A DNA stretch of 64,000 nucleotides, taken from assembly GCF_000802205.1 (NCBI RefSeq), contig NZ_CP012850.1, forward strand, positions 744,001 through 808,000, read 5' to 3'. The position numbers and the translations under genes are program-made. Shown here in pieces: positions 38,212-47,694 of this stretch; the first letter of the stretch is position 1, and the number at the start of each line of letters is the position of its first letter. The DNA comes from Candidatus Nitrosocosmicus oleophilus (lineage in GTDB: Archaea; Thermoproteota; Nitrososphaeria; Nitrososphaerales; Nitrososphaeraceae). The notes below the pieces were generated by a model. It was not told the DNA's origin and searched no databases. It saw nothing but the letters and a program-made list of their open reading frames with translations.

Positions 38212-38817
38212 ATGTTAAAGTCCGCAGAAATTCGGTGGTTTTTTGAAGGTAGGATACCTATTCACATACCTGAAATTTTGGAAGAGGCAAGATTGGATAT
38301 TTCTGAAAACAGAACTGACCACTATTTATTAGTGCTAGGTTGTGACAATATTGGCATTAAAATAAGAAACTCTAGGTTGGAAATCAAACGTCGTCGTGAT
38401 GTACAACCTTATTGCATATCTAAACTGAATATTAGTGGCAATATTGAATGGTGGGAAAGATGGGAGTGGAATGATAAGACAACGTGTAACGACATTGAAC
38501 AATTGGTTTTTAAGGATGATAAAAATCCCTGGATACGGGTAGACAAGAAACGATGGCAAAAGAAATTTAATATTCGTGATAATGACTTGATCCCAATTCC
38601 TTCTCGAGTGTTGTACTCTGATCTTGCTATGGAAATTACCGAATTGAAAGTAAATAGAAAATTATGGTGGACAATTGGCTTTGACTCATTTACAGACCAG
38701 AATCATTCCTTTTTTGATAAACTTATTGAAACCTGTCTTGCACCACACATTGAAGTAGATTTGAAAAAAGAGTGGTCCTTTGGGTATCCTCGTTGGCTAT
38801 CTCGGGTCATTATTTAG
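38212..38817 (+). CDS. CYTH-like protein
   Basis: A 201-residue protein opening with KSAEIRWFFEGRIP, then RTDHYLLV, GIKIRNSRLEIKRRRDVQ, WERWEWN and WIRVDKKRWQKKF. The alternating charged strands and the order E-I-R, D-x-Y-L, K-I-R-x2-R-L-E-I-K-x-R fit a CYTH/triphosphate-tunnel-like barrel, although the canonical ExExK start is not intact. CYTH proteins bind or hydrolyse triphosphates. The assignment is by motif order only. Confidence 0.5.
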   Translation: MLKSAEIRWFFEGRIPIHIPEILEEARLDISENRTDHYLLVLGCDNIGIKIRNSRLEIKRRRDVQPYCISKLNISGNIEWWERWEWNDKTTCNDIEQLVFKDDKNPWIRVDKKRWQKKFNIRDNDLIPIPSRVLYSDLAMEITELKVNRKLWWTIGFDSFTDQNHSFFDKLIETCLAPHIEVDLKKEWSFGYPRWLSRVII

Positions 38818-39761
38818 GTTAAATTATGTACCTTTAGTAGTATCTTGAAAAGTATCAATAAGGTAAATTCTACTACTGTCAATGTTATTCACAGTTTATG
38901 GGATTGTTATTCCTTTCTTACTTCGCGATGAATACTGCTTGAAAACTATTCATATTAATACTAATTGATAGAAGTTTATTGCATTGTCTTGATTATTTAT
39001 GTAATGTTCTAATCTTGAATTTTCTAACGAGGGGTTGAGGGATGTATGTACAACCTCCCGGTTGGCATAGTGAAGTCTAAGTCAAAAACCTAGACAAATA
39101 TTGTCGGGATATCAACTTATTATTCCTATTCTAAATTATCTATAAAAGACCTGTTTCTGGATTTTATATGTCGGATCAAAGACTCGATCTCTATTCTTGG
39201 GTATCTCTTACGGATTTGAAGGTAATTGAATTTCATAGATGTAATGATGAATAGGATAAGAGAAGTCTAAGAGAAGTTACACACGAGTTCTTTCCTATCC
39301 TATTCTTAGCTAGCATGTTTTGTGGCTGAAAAGTCCTGTGTAATCTGATTAATGTATTCTCAAATAGATAAGCCTAATCTATAGGATCTAATTAATTCGC
39401 ATATGCCATAGTGATTATTTACTTGTCCTTACACTACTTATCTGAATTCTCCGCTTCAAAGTTCAATACCAATTAGATAACGCTAAGAAAGCTTACAACA
39501 TTCAATATTTGAAATTATATTATTATCCAACAATGCCATATCGCTGGTAATAGATAAATAACCCGCCTAGTCAACATTGGAATAGAAATATGAAACTTGG
39601 TGGTATTATTTCATGCGACTAACCATTGTTTCCTTTTTCCTTAAATAATGTGAAATGAACAGTTTCTCTTTCGCTATCACGATCTATTTTGTTATTTTTT
39701 TACCACTGCCTCATTCATTAATTTGTATCAATTTTTATGTGCGAGATCACTTTTTGTCTAT
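38818..39761. other. Long spacer with two hairpins
   Basis: GGTTG/CAACC forms a hairpin at about 39034-39057. GAATAGGATA (39249-39258) pairs with TATCCTATTC (39295-39304) across about 36 nt. No gene is supported. The second resembles the GGATAG/CTATCC stems of the intergenic elements at 41.3-44.4 kb. Confidence 0.4.
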
Positions 39762-40595
39762 ATGACTTCAAATCAAAAGGTGGCTGTAGTTACTGGAAGC
39801 TCAAGTGGAATAGGCCATGAAATAGCACTAATACTTGCAAGGAATGGATTTCTTACATATGCTACCATGCGAGATTTGCAAAAAAATTCCAAGCTAAAGT
39901 CTATTAAAGATGAAGAAAACTTGCCATTAGAGTTTATCCAACTGGATGTTACCGACGAGAATTCAGTAAAAACTGCAGTTCAAAAAATTTATGATGATGT
40001 AGGTAGAATTGACATGTTGATAAATAATGCGGGTTATGGACTAACAGGAGCATTCGAGGATCTTTCAATTGATGAAATAAAAACACAATTTGAAACAAAT
40101 TTTTATGGATTAATAAGAACAACTCAAGCTATTCTTCCTATCATGCGTAAACAAAAATCAGGTACTATTGTCAATATGAGCTCTGGTGCCGGCAGATTTG
40201 GTTTTCCCATGGGTTCTGCCTATGTTAGTACTAAATTTGCAGTAGAAGGTTTGAGCGAATCGTTGTCATATGAAGTGGAACCATTTGGCATTCGAGTCAT
40301 TTTAATCGAACCCGGTATGATAAAGACAAACTTTTCTAATGCTTCCATCATGGCAAAGAAATCTATTGATCCCAATTCGTCTTACGCTCCTCTAATGAAA
40401 AACATGCAAACAGGATTTAACAAATTACTAGAAAATGCATCTTCACCACAATTAGTAGCACAAATAACACTGGACGCAATGACATCTGATAAACCAAATC
40501 TGAGATATTTAGCCGGTAAGGATGTCGAACAATGGGTAGAAGCTAAGAAGAAAATGTCAGACGAAGAGTTTCATGATATGATAAAACAGATTTAG
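39762..40595 (+). CDS. Short-chain dehydrogenase/reductase
   Basis: A classical SDR: VAVVTGSSSGIGHEIA (NAD(P)-binding TGxxxGIG), LINNAGYGLTG, and the catalytic Ser plus SAYVSTKFAVEGLSESL (Tyr-x3-Lys). I choose ATG 39762 (MTSNQKVAVV) over an upstream in-frame TTG at 39723, because the glycine-rich motif normally sits within the first 20 residues. About 277 residues. Substrate unknown. Confidence 0.85.
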   Translation: MTSNQKVAVVTGSSSGIGHEIALILARNGFLTYATMRDLQKNSKLKSIKDEENLPLEFIQLDVTDENSVKTAVQKIYDDVGRIDMLINNAGYGLTGAFEDLSIDEIKTQFETNFYGLIRTTQAILPIMRKQKSGTIVNMSSGAGRFGFPMGSAYVSTKFAVEGLSESLSYEVEPFGIRVILIEPGMIKTNFSNASIMAKKSIDPNSSYAPLMKNMQTGFNKLLENASSPQLVAQITLDAMTSDKPNLRYLAGKDVEQWVEAKKKMSDEEFHDMIKQI

Positions 40596-40965
40596 ACCAT
40601 CTCTATCTTTTTTATGTACATTGATTCTTGATCACCATGTTTTATCTGATCGAAAGATCTATACCTGTTATAGTCACATAATCAGTTAGAATCTCTTTTA
40701 TAATACCAATATCAACTTGATCTCCACGACTGATAACTGTTACTATTTGATAATTCATTTTCATGCGCAAAACCAATGACACTACTTCAAGTCAATATTA
40801 AATTGAATGTATGAATCTGCCTTAATTTTTTTTGACCGAATATCGATTACTTAACCTTTGGTGATTTGAACATCATCATCTACATCTTGGGATTGGATTG
40901 ACTATAATGCGGTGAGCACAGCATAACCTTATCCAAAGATAAATAAACATAATCATTAAATGTAA

Positions 40966-41142
40966 TGGCTCTCTATTGGCAATTCAGTAATTGACCATGA
41001 TGAAACGATAGATTTTTACCTATTCAAACCATGTATAAATTGCTACCATGTAAAGAAAGATCATTTGTATTATCAAAAACAAGATAATAATACACATCCT
41101 TGTCTCAAATTTGGATGCGTTTGTAATCAGTATACAGAATAG
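40966..41142 (+). pseudogene. Cys/His microprotein remnant without a start codon
   Basis: A frame after the TAA at 40963 encodes FKPCINCYHVKKDHLYYQKQDNN and then PCLKFGCVCNQY, closely matching the microprotein at 42393-42548. No ATG, GTG or TTG lies in frame before the first cysteine, so it is either a pseudogene or uses a rare start. Confidence 0.5.
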
Positions 41143-41477
41143 ATTTTATTTTTTATATAAAACTATTAATTTGAAAATCCACTCAAATTATTGTAGATAT
41201 AGTTTCGATATTAGCAAATAACATGATTCGCTGGGTTTAATGAATATAAACAAGGGGAAGCTAGTTTGTGTAACTTTTTCTTGATTTATGAATAATTGTC
41301 TATGTTTCATCTAGATTATATAGGATAAGGCTAAATCATATTGATACATTATCTCTTATACTCTACGAGACATGCTTCATAGAATTAGGATCGGGTCATG
41401 TGGCACACTGTTGCTTTCTAGTAACCCTATCCTTTTTCATCATTTAGTGATGTAGACTTTCAAAGATCCGAATTCAA
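41143..41477. other. Spacer with intergenic element copy 1
   Basis: No gene is supported. The spacer carries the first copy of the three-copy element described at 41305-41440. Confidence 0.5.
41305..41440 (+). repeat. Three-copy intergenic element, copy 1
   Basis: A TTTCATCTAGATTATATAGG box is followed after about 82 nt by an AGGATCGGG...CCCTATCCT hairpin. The copies at 41786 and 44302 share this layout. A structured RNA or small non-coding mobile element is possible. Confidence 0.5.
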
Positions 41478-41717
41478 TTATTGATTCTTATTGCGTGTTT
41501 GACTACATCCACATATTTTCAGTCTCTGTTCTAACATCGATACATCAGCAAACCTAGTTTCACTGTTACTAAATTCATATATTCCTACAATGTGTGTATG
41601 ACATGTTGGGCAATATTGATAGTATAACTTGTGCCATAATCGTGTATTAACATTGTAAGTTGGTTCGCAACTTAAAAATTGAGGAACAAACTCTACTTCA
41701 CAATTAAAACAACGCAC
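41478..41717 (-). CDS. Small zinc-binding protein
   Basis: A 79-residue protein with CFNC at the N-terminus, CPTCH in the middle and CGC near the C-terminus, arranged as a zinc ribbon (MRCFNCEVEF...YYQYCPTCHTHIVG). It lies between copies of the intergenic element. Family not identified. Confidence 0.65.
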   Translation of the reverse strand: MRCFNCEVEFVPQFLSCEPTYNVNTRLWHKLYYQYCPTCHTHIVGIYEFSNSETRFADVSMLEQRLKICGCSQTRNKNQ

Positions 41718-42392
41718 AAAGATAACAATTACCTTAGGGTTTAATAAACTGTATTATGGTATTGGTAAACTCTGAAGATCTTATATTTCATTTAGATTAT
41801 TTAGTATAATGAAAATAGTCTGTATGCATTTACCTACATAGATAGTTTTCTCTACCTCAACAGCATTATTACACTTTGGATAGGAGGTTGGTACTGGAAG
41901 ACCCTTGATCTAACCCTGGGCTGTCCAAAGTATCTATTATGTTTTGATCTGAACTCAAAATGAGTTTTAATCAAATCCATTATACATTTCCAATTTCCTA
42001 TCTTGTGTTACAATTATGAGAAAAAGGAGAACAAACCAATAATATAACTTATCAAAAATATTCATATCTATTGCTTGTAAGTATATTCGCCTCTAATTGT
42101 CATTGTTTATTCAAATAACATACATTTCATAAACCTCTGACCCGACCTATTGATAATACTGTTACTTAGAAAAATTTTGGTCATAATAAGATAATAAATA
42201 AAATCAATTTTAACTATTACGTATGTGACTATGAACCGTATATAAAATCCTCAACCGATCCGAACCTCGAATCTTGAAAATCTCCTAGTCGATTAGTCGA
42301 ATTGTTAAGAAGAACTTTCCATTGAAATCGTCATAACTATTATATTAGATTGATATCTATCGACATTCTGGTTATCTATATTGATAAAGACC
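41718..42392. other. Spacer with intergenic element copy 2
   Basis: Carries element copy 2 (41786-41935) and no supported gene. The rest is AT-rich with no recognised signal until the microprotein at 42393. Confidence 0.5.
41786..41935 (+). repeat. Three-copy intergenic element, copy 2
   Basis: TTTCATTTAGATTATTTAG starts at 41786. An 11-bp stem, ACTTTGGATAG (41873-41883) with CTGTCCAAAGT (41921-41931), follows; it is complete if one G-T pair is allowed. An inner AGGTT/AACC pairing extends it. This is the strongest hairpin of the three copies. Confidence 0.55.
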
Positions 42393-42548
42393 ATGGCCAG
42401 TAGAAGCGGCACAGAACTATATAAACCATGTATGAATTGTTTTCATACAAAAGAATATCATCTATATTATGAAAGCCAGGATAACAATAAACGCCCATGC
42501 ATGAAACTTGGATGTAATTGTAGTCAGTACAATCATGACCTTAAATAA
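42393..42548 (+). CDS. 51-residue Cys/His microprotein
   Basis: ATG 42393 encodes MASRSGTELYKPCMNCFH, then TKEYHLYYESQDNN and PCMKLGCNCSQYNHDLK. The C-x2-C-x2-H...H-L-Y-Y-x3-Q-D-N-N...P-C-x-K-x-G-C-x-C pattern is shared with 40966-41142 and, in shorter form, with 28337-28450. It is probably zinc-binding; family unknown. Confidence 0.65.
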   Translation: MASRSGTELYKPCMNCFHTKEYHLYYESQDNNKRPCMKLGCNCSQYNHDLK

Positions 42549-42804
42549 TATTTGATGATTTTCAGCCCATCTATTTCTTTACTACGAGTAATTTTTACGC
42601 ATACCGATTGAATACGTCATCTATGTACTACTTTAAATCAAGACCTAACTCCACTTCCCAGAGTACCGGTAGCCCTGATAATTAGAATCATTTCACCCGA
42701 GTACAAGTCGTTGCTAAAGCATTATTTTTTTTGGGATAACGCATAGTGGATAATGTAAACATTTTATAGCAAATGAGTAATCACTATCACCCAGTAGATA
42801 AAAA

Positions 42805-43623
42805 ATGACGGTGGATATCGTTCAATCTTTAATTTTGGGAATCGTGCAAGGAATAACGGAGTGGTTGCCAATATCTAGCTCAGGACATCTAGCACTAACC
42901 CAATTATTACTTAATATTCATGTACCTATTTTCTTTGATTTGATTCTTCATATAGGAACTCTAGCAGGCCTCATGGGGTTTTATCGAACTGATTTGCTAA
43001 TGATTTTCAGGTCTGTTTTCTATTCTCGTTCCATGTCATTGCAAGCTGTCAAAGAATATAGAAAACTATTAATGCTTATCATAATTGGAACAATCCCGAC
43101 TGCAATTATCGCATTTGCATTAAAGTCCTTCTTCGAATTTTCATTTTATGATTTCTTCCTGTTGTCTCTAGGATTTCTGATAAGCGGTATATTCATTTAT
43201 ATCACCAAATATTTCAAGAAAGGTTCTAGAGATATCAATAATATTGATGCTATATTAATTGGAATAGCCCAGGGATTCTCTGTATTCTCAAGCATTTCTA
43301 GAAGCGGGATTACAATTTCTTTAGGAATGATAAGACAAATTGATCACACTCAATTGGTCAGGTTCTCATTCCTGTTATCCATCCCGGCCATTCTAGGTGG
43401 CTCTGTATTTGATTTTGTTCTGATGGATTCTACACAGCTATCTGCGATAGGGGAAATCCCTTTTTCTTCTTATATAGTTGGATTTTTATCATCCGCAATA
43501 GTTGGGTATTTAACAATCAAACTGTTAATAAATATTATAAACAGAGGAAAACTTTACTATTTCGCATATTATTGTTTAGGACTAGCAGCAATATTACTAA
43601 TATATTCATTCATCATGGTTTGA
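42805..43623 (+). CDS. uppP: Undecaprenyl-diphosphatase-type membrane phosphatase
   Basis: A 272-residue multi-pass protein of the BacA/UppP family. The active-site blocks are ILGIVQGITEWLPISSSGHLAL at the N-terminus and SSISRSGITISLG near residue 165. In bacteria the enzyme recycles the undecaprenyl carrier. In archaea the likely substrate is a dolichyl- or related polyprenyl diphosphate (inference). Confidence 0.9.
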   Translation: MTVDIVQSLILGIVQGITEWLPISSSGHLALTQLLLNIHVPIFFDLILHIGTLAGLMGFYRTDLLMIFRSVFYSRSMSLQAVKEYRKLLMLIIIGTIPTAIIAFALKSFFEFSFYDFFLLSLGFLISGIFIYITKYFKKGSRDINNIDAILIGIAQGFSVFSSISRSGITISLGMIRQIDHTQLVRFSFLLSIPAILGGSVFDFVLMDSTQLSAIGEIPFSSYIVGFLSSAIVGYLTIKLLINIINRGKLYYFAYYCLGLAAILLIYSFIMV

Positions 43624-44203
43624 AATTCACCTGATGATATTCAAGAATATTATAATATTTTTAGGTAACAAAATGACCTTTACTAATGGATCATCCTTTG
43701 TAAAGACTAGTATTGAATTTTTTATCAACAATAATTGTCGGACCACGTAAACTCTAGAAGGAAAAAACCGTGCAGTTACCTCTGTCTTTGATTTGATCAA
43801 GACAAATTATGATTTATAGATGGGAAGGCCTTTGAACTGATTTCATTTAGATACTATAGTATAAAAATAAAAACAGATTTGCAGAATAGAAGATCTCTGG
43901 TTTAACGGCTCAAGCCTCCTCCAGTATTGGGATCGAATATAGAATGTTAGTTATCTTGACCTGTCATCACTCTATTTACTATCCTATTTCTAATCTATGA
44001 TTTCTATCAGATGATGTTTCTTATATTTGATTAATCCTTCTTATTCAAGGAATTTTTCATTATTTCCATTGACGTTTTTTCATACCAAAATACCACATTC
44101 ATACATAGTGATATGGTAACAATAACAAGAAGCAGTATCTGGCAATCTTATGTAATAAAATGGATGCAATTTTCTTACTAATCCATCATAAGGAGTTAAA
44201 AAG

Positions 44204-44223
44204 ACAAGACCGAAAGGTCGTGT
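44204..44223 (+). other. GAAA-tetraloop hairpin
   Basis: ACAAGACC and GGTCGTGT flank a GAAA loop, giving 7 of 8 pairs. This is typical of a stable RNA hairpin and may belong to an unannotated small RNA or terminator. Confidence 0.4.
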
Positions 44224-44301
44224 ATGTATATGGGTGCAATAGCGTACCTAATTTGGGCTTAACATCTTACCTGATAAGAAAATGAGTTTTCAATGTTAAT
44301 A

Positions 44302-44440
44302 TTTCATTTAGATAATATAGGATATGGATATATCTTATTCCTGGTATACTCATCTTACTCAAACTACACGATGATTTTGTGGAAATAGGATAGGACCTCA
44401 TCTCGCAAACGGGTCGTCAGACTATCCTGTTTCCTTTTCA
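44302..44440 (+). repeat. Three-copy intergenic element, copy 3
   Basis: TTTCATTTAGATAATATAGG is followed after about 85 nt by AATAGGATAGG...CTATCCTGTT. It aligns with copy 1 over most of its length. Confidence 0.5.
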
Positions 44441-44847
44441 ATTTAATTTATGTTTTCAATATGGTTTAAATTTTAGAAATAAAAAAGGATCATGGACTCG
44501 AACCGTTTTAGATCAGATCAAAGATGAAATCTCCAATTTATAGATCAAGATCAACAAGATACATGATCAATTATTGATTCTTTCTATAAATTATTCTCAA
44601 TATGTTTGGATCATAAGTTTATAATATTGATATTGTCTTTACTACTTGCAAGTAAGACCTTTAGTGCTGGATATCGATTCATATATTCATGATTTTCGCT
44701 GGTTTCACATATTACAATAACGCTCTCACTCTATCATGATTCTAGAATTTAGACTGCAGAAGAATGTTTTTATCATTAAAACATCGATCCATATACTATA
44801 GTGAACATTTAGATAAATAATTAATATATTATAGATTAAGATCGGAT

Positions 44848-45273
44848 ATGGAAGAAAGACAATTTCTCCATAGATTATGCACTACTGCGCTTCATGTTGA
44901 TACTTCTATCGAATTTGCTGGCGTTATTGACTCTAATGGCAAATTGCTAGTAGGGAAATCAAGAAATATACGTTATAATCCCAATTTCTCAAAAAGGAAA
45001 ATTACTTGTCCTTCTTTTAATAGTTCCCGCCATTATGGTAACCCACTTTTTAAAGATAAAACCTTGTCATCAAATAGCATAAAAAGTATAGTATCTCTCC
45101 AGTCCAATTTGATTGATGATGATACAGAATTCAAACTAATTAATTTATGTGAGGATGTTTTTTTGGCATATATCCCAATAAATCAACTATACGATCGCTT
45201 CCTCTATATCTATTTTAGAACTGATGACTATTTGGAAGATGTCCTCTTAAAACTTGATACTACTTTTTCATAA
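44848..45273 (+). CDS. DUF6659-like protein, second paralogue
   Basis: A 141-residue protein: VDTSIEFAGVIDSNGKLLVGKSR resembles the FVTIFDTRTESIVFSEH block of the 35830 protein, and FKLINLCEDVFLAYIPI resembles its C-terminal strands. The family call is weaker than for the 35830 gene. Unknown function. Confidence 0.5.
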   Translation: MEERQFLHRLCTTALHVDTSIEFAGVIDSNGKLLVGKSRNIRYNPNFSKRKITCPSFNSSRHYGNPLFKDKTLSSNSIKSIVSLQSNLIDDDTEFKLINLCEDVFLAYIPINQLYDRFLYIYFRTDDYLEDVLLKLDTTFS

Positions 45274-45415
45274 TATCTCATTTGTCACTATTAAATTACA
45301 AATACAAAATATGAATGCTCTATGTTATTATCATTGATAACATACAATGTATGTCACTCTATGGACTCATTAACTTGACCGGTTTTACAAAAAAAAAACC
45401 GGAAGAATTACGTTC

Positions 45416-45883
45416 CTAATCGGTAGTATTTTTTACATGAGGGAAATGGTATCCATATCTATTTTCTTTTCTTATAATTTCTAGAATTTTTCCGGCCCTG
45501 TTGTTCGTTCTCCTCAAATAATCGAATACTAGAGTACAGGATATTTTTTCTATAATTCTTATTATTGAATTGTAGACTCGCTTGATAATCTCATCCTTCA
45601 CTTTTGACCTTTTATTTAGTTGCTCTATTGTAGATTTTGAGTCGCTTCTAATAACTATTATTTTTCTTTTTCCTCTTTTTTTTAGTTTGGTCTTAAATAT
45701 TTTGAGATTATCTGAAATTGCAAAATATATTGCTAGCATTTCCATTCTCTGGACGCCATATCTTTCATTCTTCTTGTAAGGTTTTAGCGTTCTTATTTTG
45801 CTCTTGTTTTGAAAATGGTTATGCCAGGAAATGTATCCCGATGGTGATCCGTCTACATCAATTGCGATATGTATCTTGCGCAA
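45416..45883 (-). CDS. RNase H-like protein, altered fourth catalytic residue
   Basis: A 155-residue RNase-H-fold protein: IAIDVDGSPSGYISW (Asp9/Asp11), RMEMLAIYFAI (Glu48) and VIRSDSKSTIEQLN (Asp81). The canonical C-terminal N-x2-A-D is NRAGK here, so the last metal-binding Asp is Gly131. The fold call is good; activity of RNase HI type is uncertain. Confidence 0.7.
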   Translation of the reverse strand: MRKIHIAIDVDGSPSGYISWHNHFQNKSKIRTLKPYKKNERYGVQRMEMLAIYFAISDNLKIFKTKLKKRGKRKIIVIRSDSKSTIEQLNKRSKVKDEIIKRVYNSIIRIIEKISCTLVFDYLRRTNNRAGKILEIIRKENRYGYHFPHVKNTTD

Positions 45884-46506
45884 TCTGATTTTCTATAATC
45901 TATGTCATGATATAACCATTATCTATATAGTTACCATAAAGCGTATAAACTTTATCGAGTGATCTTCGAGGTGCTTGTTGATCGATGATGATCCTAAACG
46001 GTTCTATAATAGAGATAACGCTTGTGAGAATCAATGTTTATTATCATACTCTGTTATCGATGTTGATGAACAATGTATGACGAACAGAACGATTTATGGC
46101 ATGCGAAAATCAGGTAGAAATAGTGACCATTCGATGACATGGGAGGAATGGCCACTAAGTGTGATTGCAGAAGGAAAAAGGTAAATTGATTATTAATGCA
46201 GACCAAATTAAGACTTGTTATAGTTTTCTATATAGAATTAGTTTTTTAATATTTTCAACTGTTACTGGATGGTCCGTCTTGTTTTTAAGACATGATTTAC
46301 TAGGGTTCTCTGTAATAAGATTAGAAAAGCTTGTCTTGCATAGAAATTATTTATGGATGTATTAATGGTATATGGTTTTATTATATCAAAAGAGGGATAT
46401 CTTATTATGAAATATCTTTGGTATTTTTTATCCTAAATTAATCTATTCTATATAGTATATGAATAATATATAGACAATTGATTAATAATTATATAATTAT
46501 ACAAAC
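45884..46506. other. Leader region of pst genes with two doubtful frames
   Basis: Frames at 45975-46184 (TTG start) and 46165-46365 overlap and show no recognisable domain, so I do not call them genes. The last 70 bases (46435-46506) are very A/T-rich and hold the likely pstS promoter, with TTCTATATAG at 46446-46455. Confidence 0.45.
46446..46455. promoter_or_regulatory. Possible Pho operator half-site before pstS
   Basis: TTCTATATAG in the pstS upstream region recurs as the perfect palindrome TTCTATATAGAA in the pstS-pstC gap and as TTCATATAGAA before pstB. A shared regulator is possible, but all three lie in A/T-rich DNA. Confidence 0.3.
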
Positions 46507-47604
46507 TTGATGAGTAATCTAATCAAATATAGGATATTAGGTATATCACTTTTAGCCGTATCGCTATTAGTTCCAATTTATGTGAATTCAGTACATGCAC
46601 AAAAAGGTTCTATTAATGGAGCTGGAGCAACCTTTCCTTATCCTTTAATAGATACATGGAGAGTAGAGTATCAAAAAGTAAACCCCGATGTTAATCTTAA
46701 TTATGCTTCTATAGGCAGTGGTGGAGGAATTAAACAGTTCACTGAAAAAACAGTTGACTTTGGTGCTTCTGACGCTCCTCTTTCGGAAACCGAATTCCAA
46801 AAAGCAGGGAGTGCAGTACACATTCCAGAAACCCTAGGCTCTGTTGTTCTTGCATATAATATTCCAGAAGTTACTACACCTCTTAAACTTACAGGGCCCG
46901 TTATTGCAGACATATTTTTAGGAAAAATCACTAAATGGGATGATCCAAAGATAAAAGAACTAAATCCAGATGTAACTTTGCCTTCTGAAAATATAGTTAC
47001 AGTTCATCGTTCTGATGGTTCTGGTACAACATTTGTATTTACTGATTATTTATCAAAAGTAAGTCCTGACTGGAATCAAACTATTGGTAAGGGCAAATCA
47101 GTACAATGGCCAGTTGGCATAGGCGCACCAGGAAATGAAGGCGTGGCCGCATCAATTCAAGGAACACCTTATACCATTGGGTATGTCGAATTAGCATATG
47201 CCTTAACAACGCAGATGAATTATGCATCAGTTCAAAATAAAGAAGGTAATTTTATCACACCATCAGTTAATTCAACCAGGGCAGCAGTAAGCGCAGAAGC
47301 ATCTACTTTGCCCAGCGGCTCAGCATCTTGGTCTAACGTGACAATAACAGATCCATCAGGACCTGATTCCTACCCAATCTCTAGTTTCTCCTACCTTTTG
47401 CTCTATAAAGACTTGAGCACCAATCCATCAATAGATGAGCAAAAAGCAAAAGCAATAGCTGAATTCATAGAGTGGGCCATAACTGATGGACAACAGTTCG
47501 CAGAACCATTGGGATATGTTCCATTACCTCAGTCTGTAGTTGATGTCAATGAAGCAACATTGAAATCACTGACTTTTAAGGGAAACCCACTAATTACCAA
47601 CTAA
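46507..47604 (+). CDS. pstS: Phosphate ABC transporter, substrate-binding protein
   Basis: PstS captures phosphate outside the membrane and passes it to PstCA. The frame starts TTG ATG; ATG 46510 is equally likely. A signal segment (residues 5-32) precedes GAGATFPYPLIDTWRVEYQK, GSGGGIKQFTEKTVDFGASDAPLS and HRSDGSGTTFVFTDYLS, the phosphate-binding loops. It is first of five pst/phoU genes. Confidence 0.95.
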   Translation: MMSNLIKYRILGISLLAVSLLVPIYVNSVHAQKGSINGAGATFPYPLIDTWRVEYQKVNPDVNLNYASIGSGGGIKQFTEKTVDFGASDAPLSETEFQKAGSAVHIPETLGSVVLAYNIPEVTTPLKLTGPVIADIFLGKITKWDDPKIKELNPDVTLPSENIVTVHRSDGSGTTFVFTDYLSKVSPDWNQTIGKGKSVQWPVGIGAPGNEGVAASIQGTPYTIGYVELAYALTTQMNYASVQNKEGNFITPSVNSTRAAVSAEASTLPSGSASWSNVTITDPSGPDSYPISSFSYLLLYKDLSTNPSIDEQKAKAIAEFIEWAITDGQQFAEPLGYVPLPQSVVDVNEATLKSLTFKGNPLITN

Positions 47605-47616
47605 TTTTTATTTTTT

Positions 47617-47628
47617 TTCTATATAGAA
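47617..47628. promoter_or_regulatory. Perfect 12-bp palindrome between pstS and pstC
   Basis: TTCTATATAGAA follows a T-run (47604-47618) that could terminate pstS messages. Further TTCTATAT copies follow at 47635 and 47646. It may be an operator or a processing site. Confidence 0.35.
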
Positions 47629-47694
47629 TATATCTTCTATATTGATTCTATATGTAAAATATATTATTGAATAGTTTTACTTTATTGATATACT

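Larger units (their letters stand above)
43624..44847. other. Longest gene-free stretch
   Basis: It holds the GNRA-type hairpin at 44204-44223, element copy 3 (44302-44440), and a possible coding remnant near 43740-43819 (LEGKNRAVTSVFDLIKTNYD) without a usable start. No complete gene is supported. Confidence 0.5.

Noticed and set aside
44487-44505. Possible T-arm GGTTCGAGTCC on the minus strand
   Set aside because: Only the loop consensus matches; the stem has a mismatch and no cloverleaf can be built.
45975-46365. Two overlapping open frames before pstS as a gene pair
   Set aside because: No domain, no start signal, poor composition; kept only as a note in the spacer.
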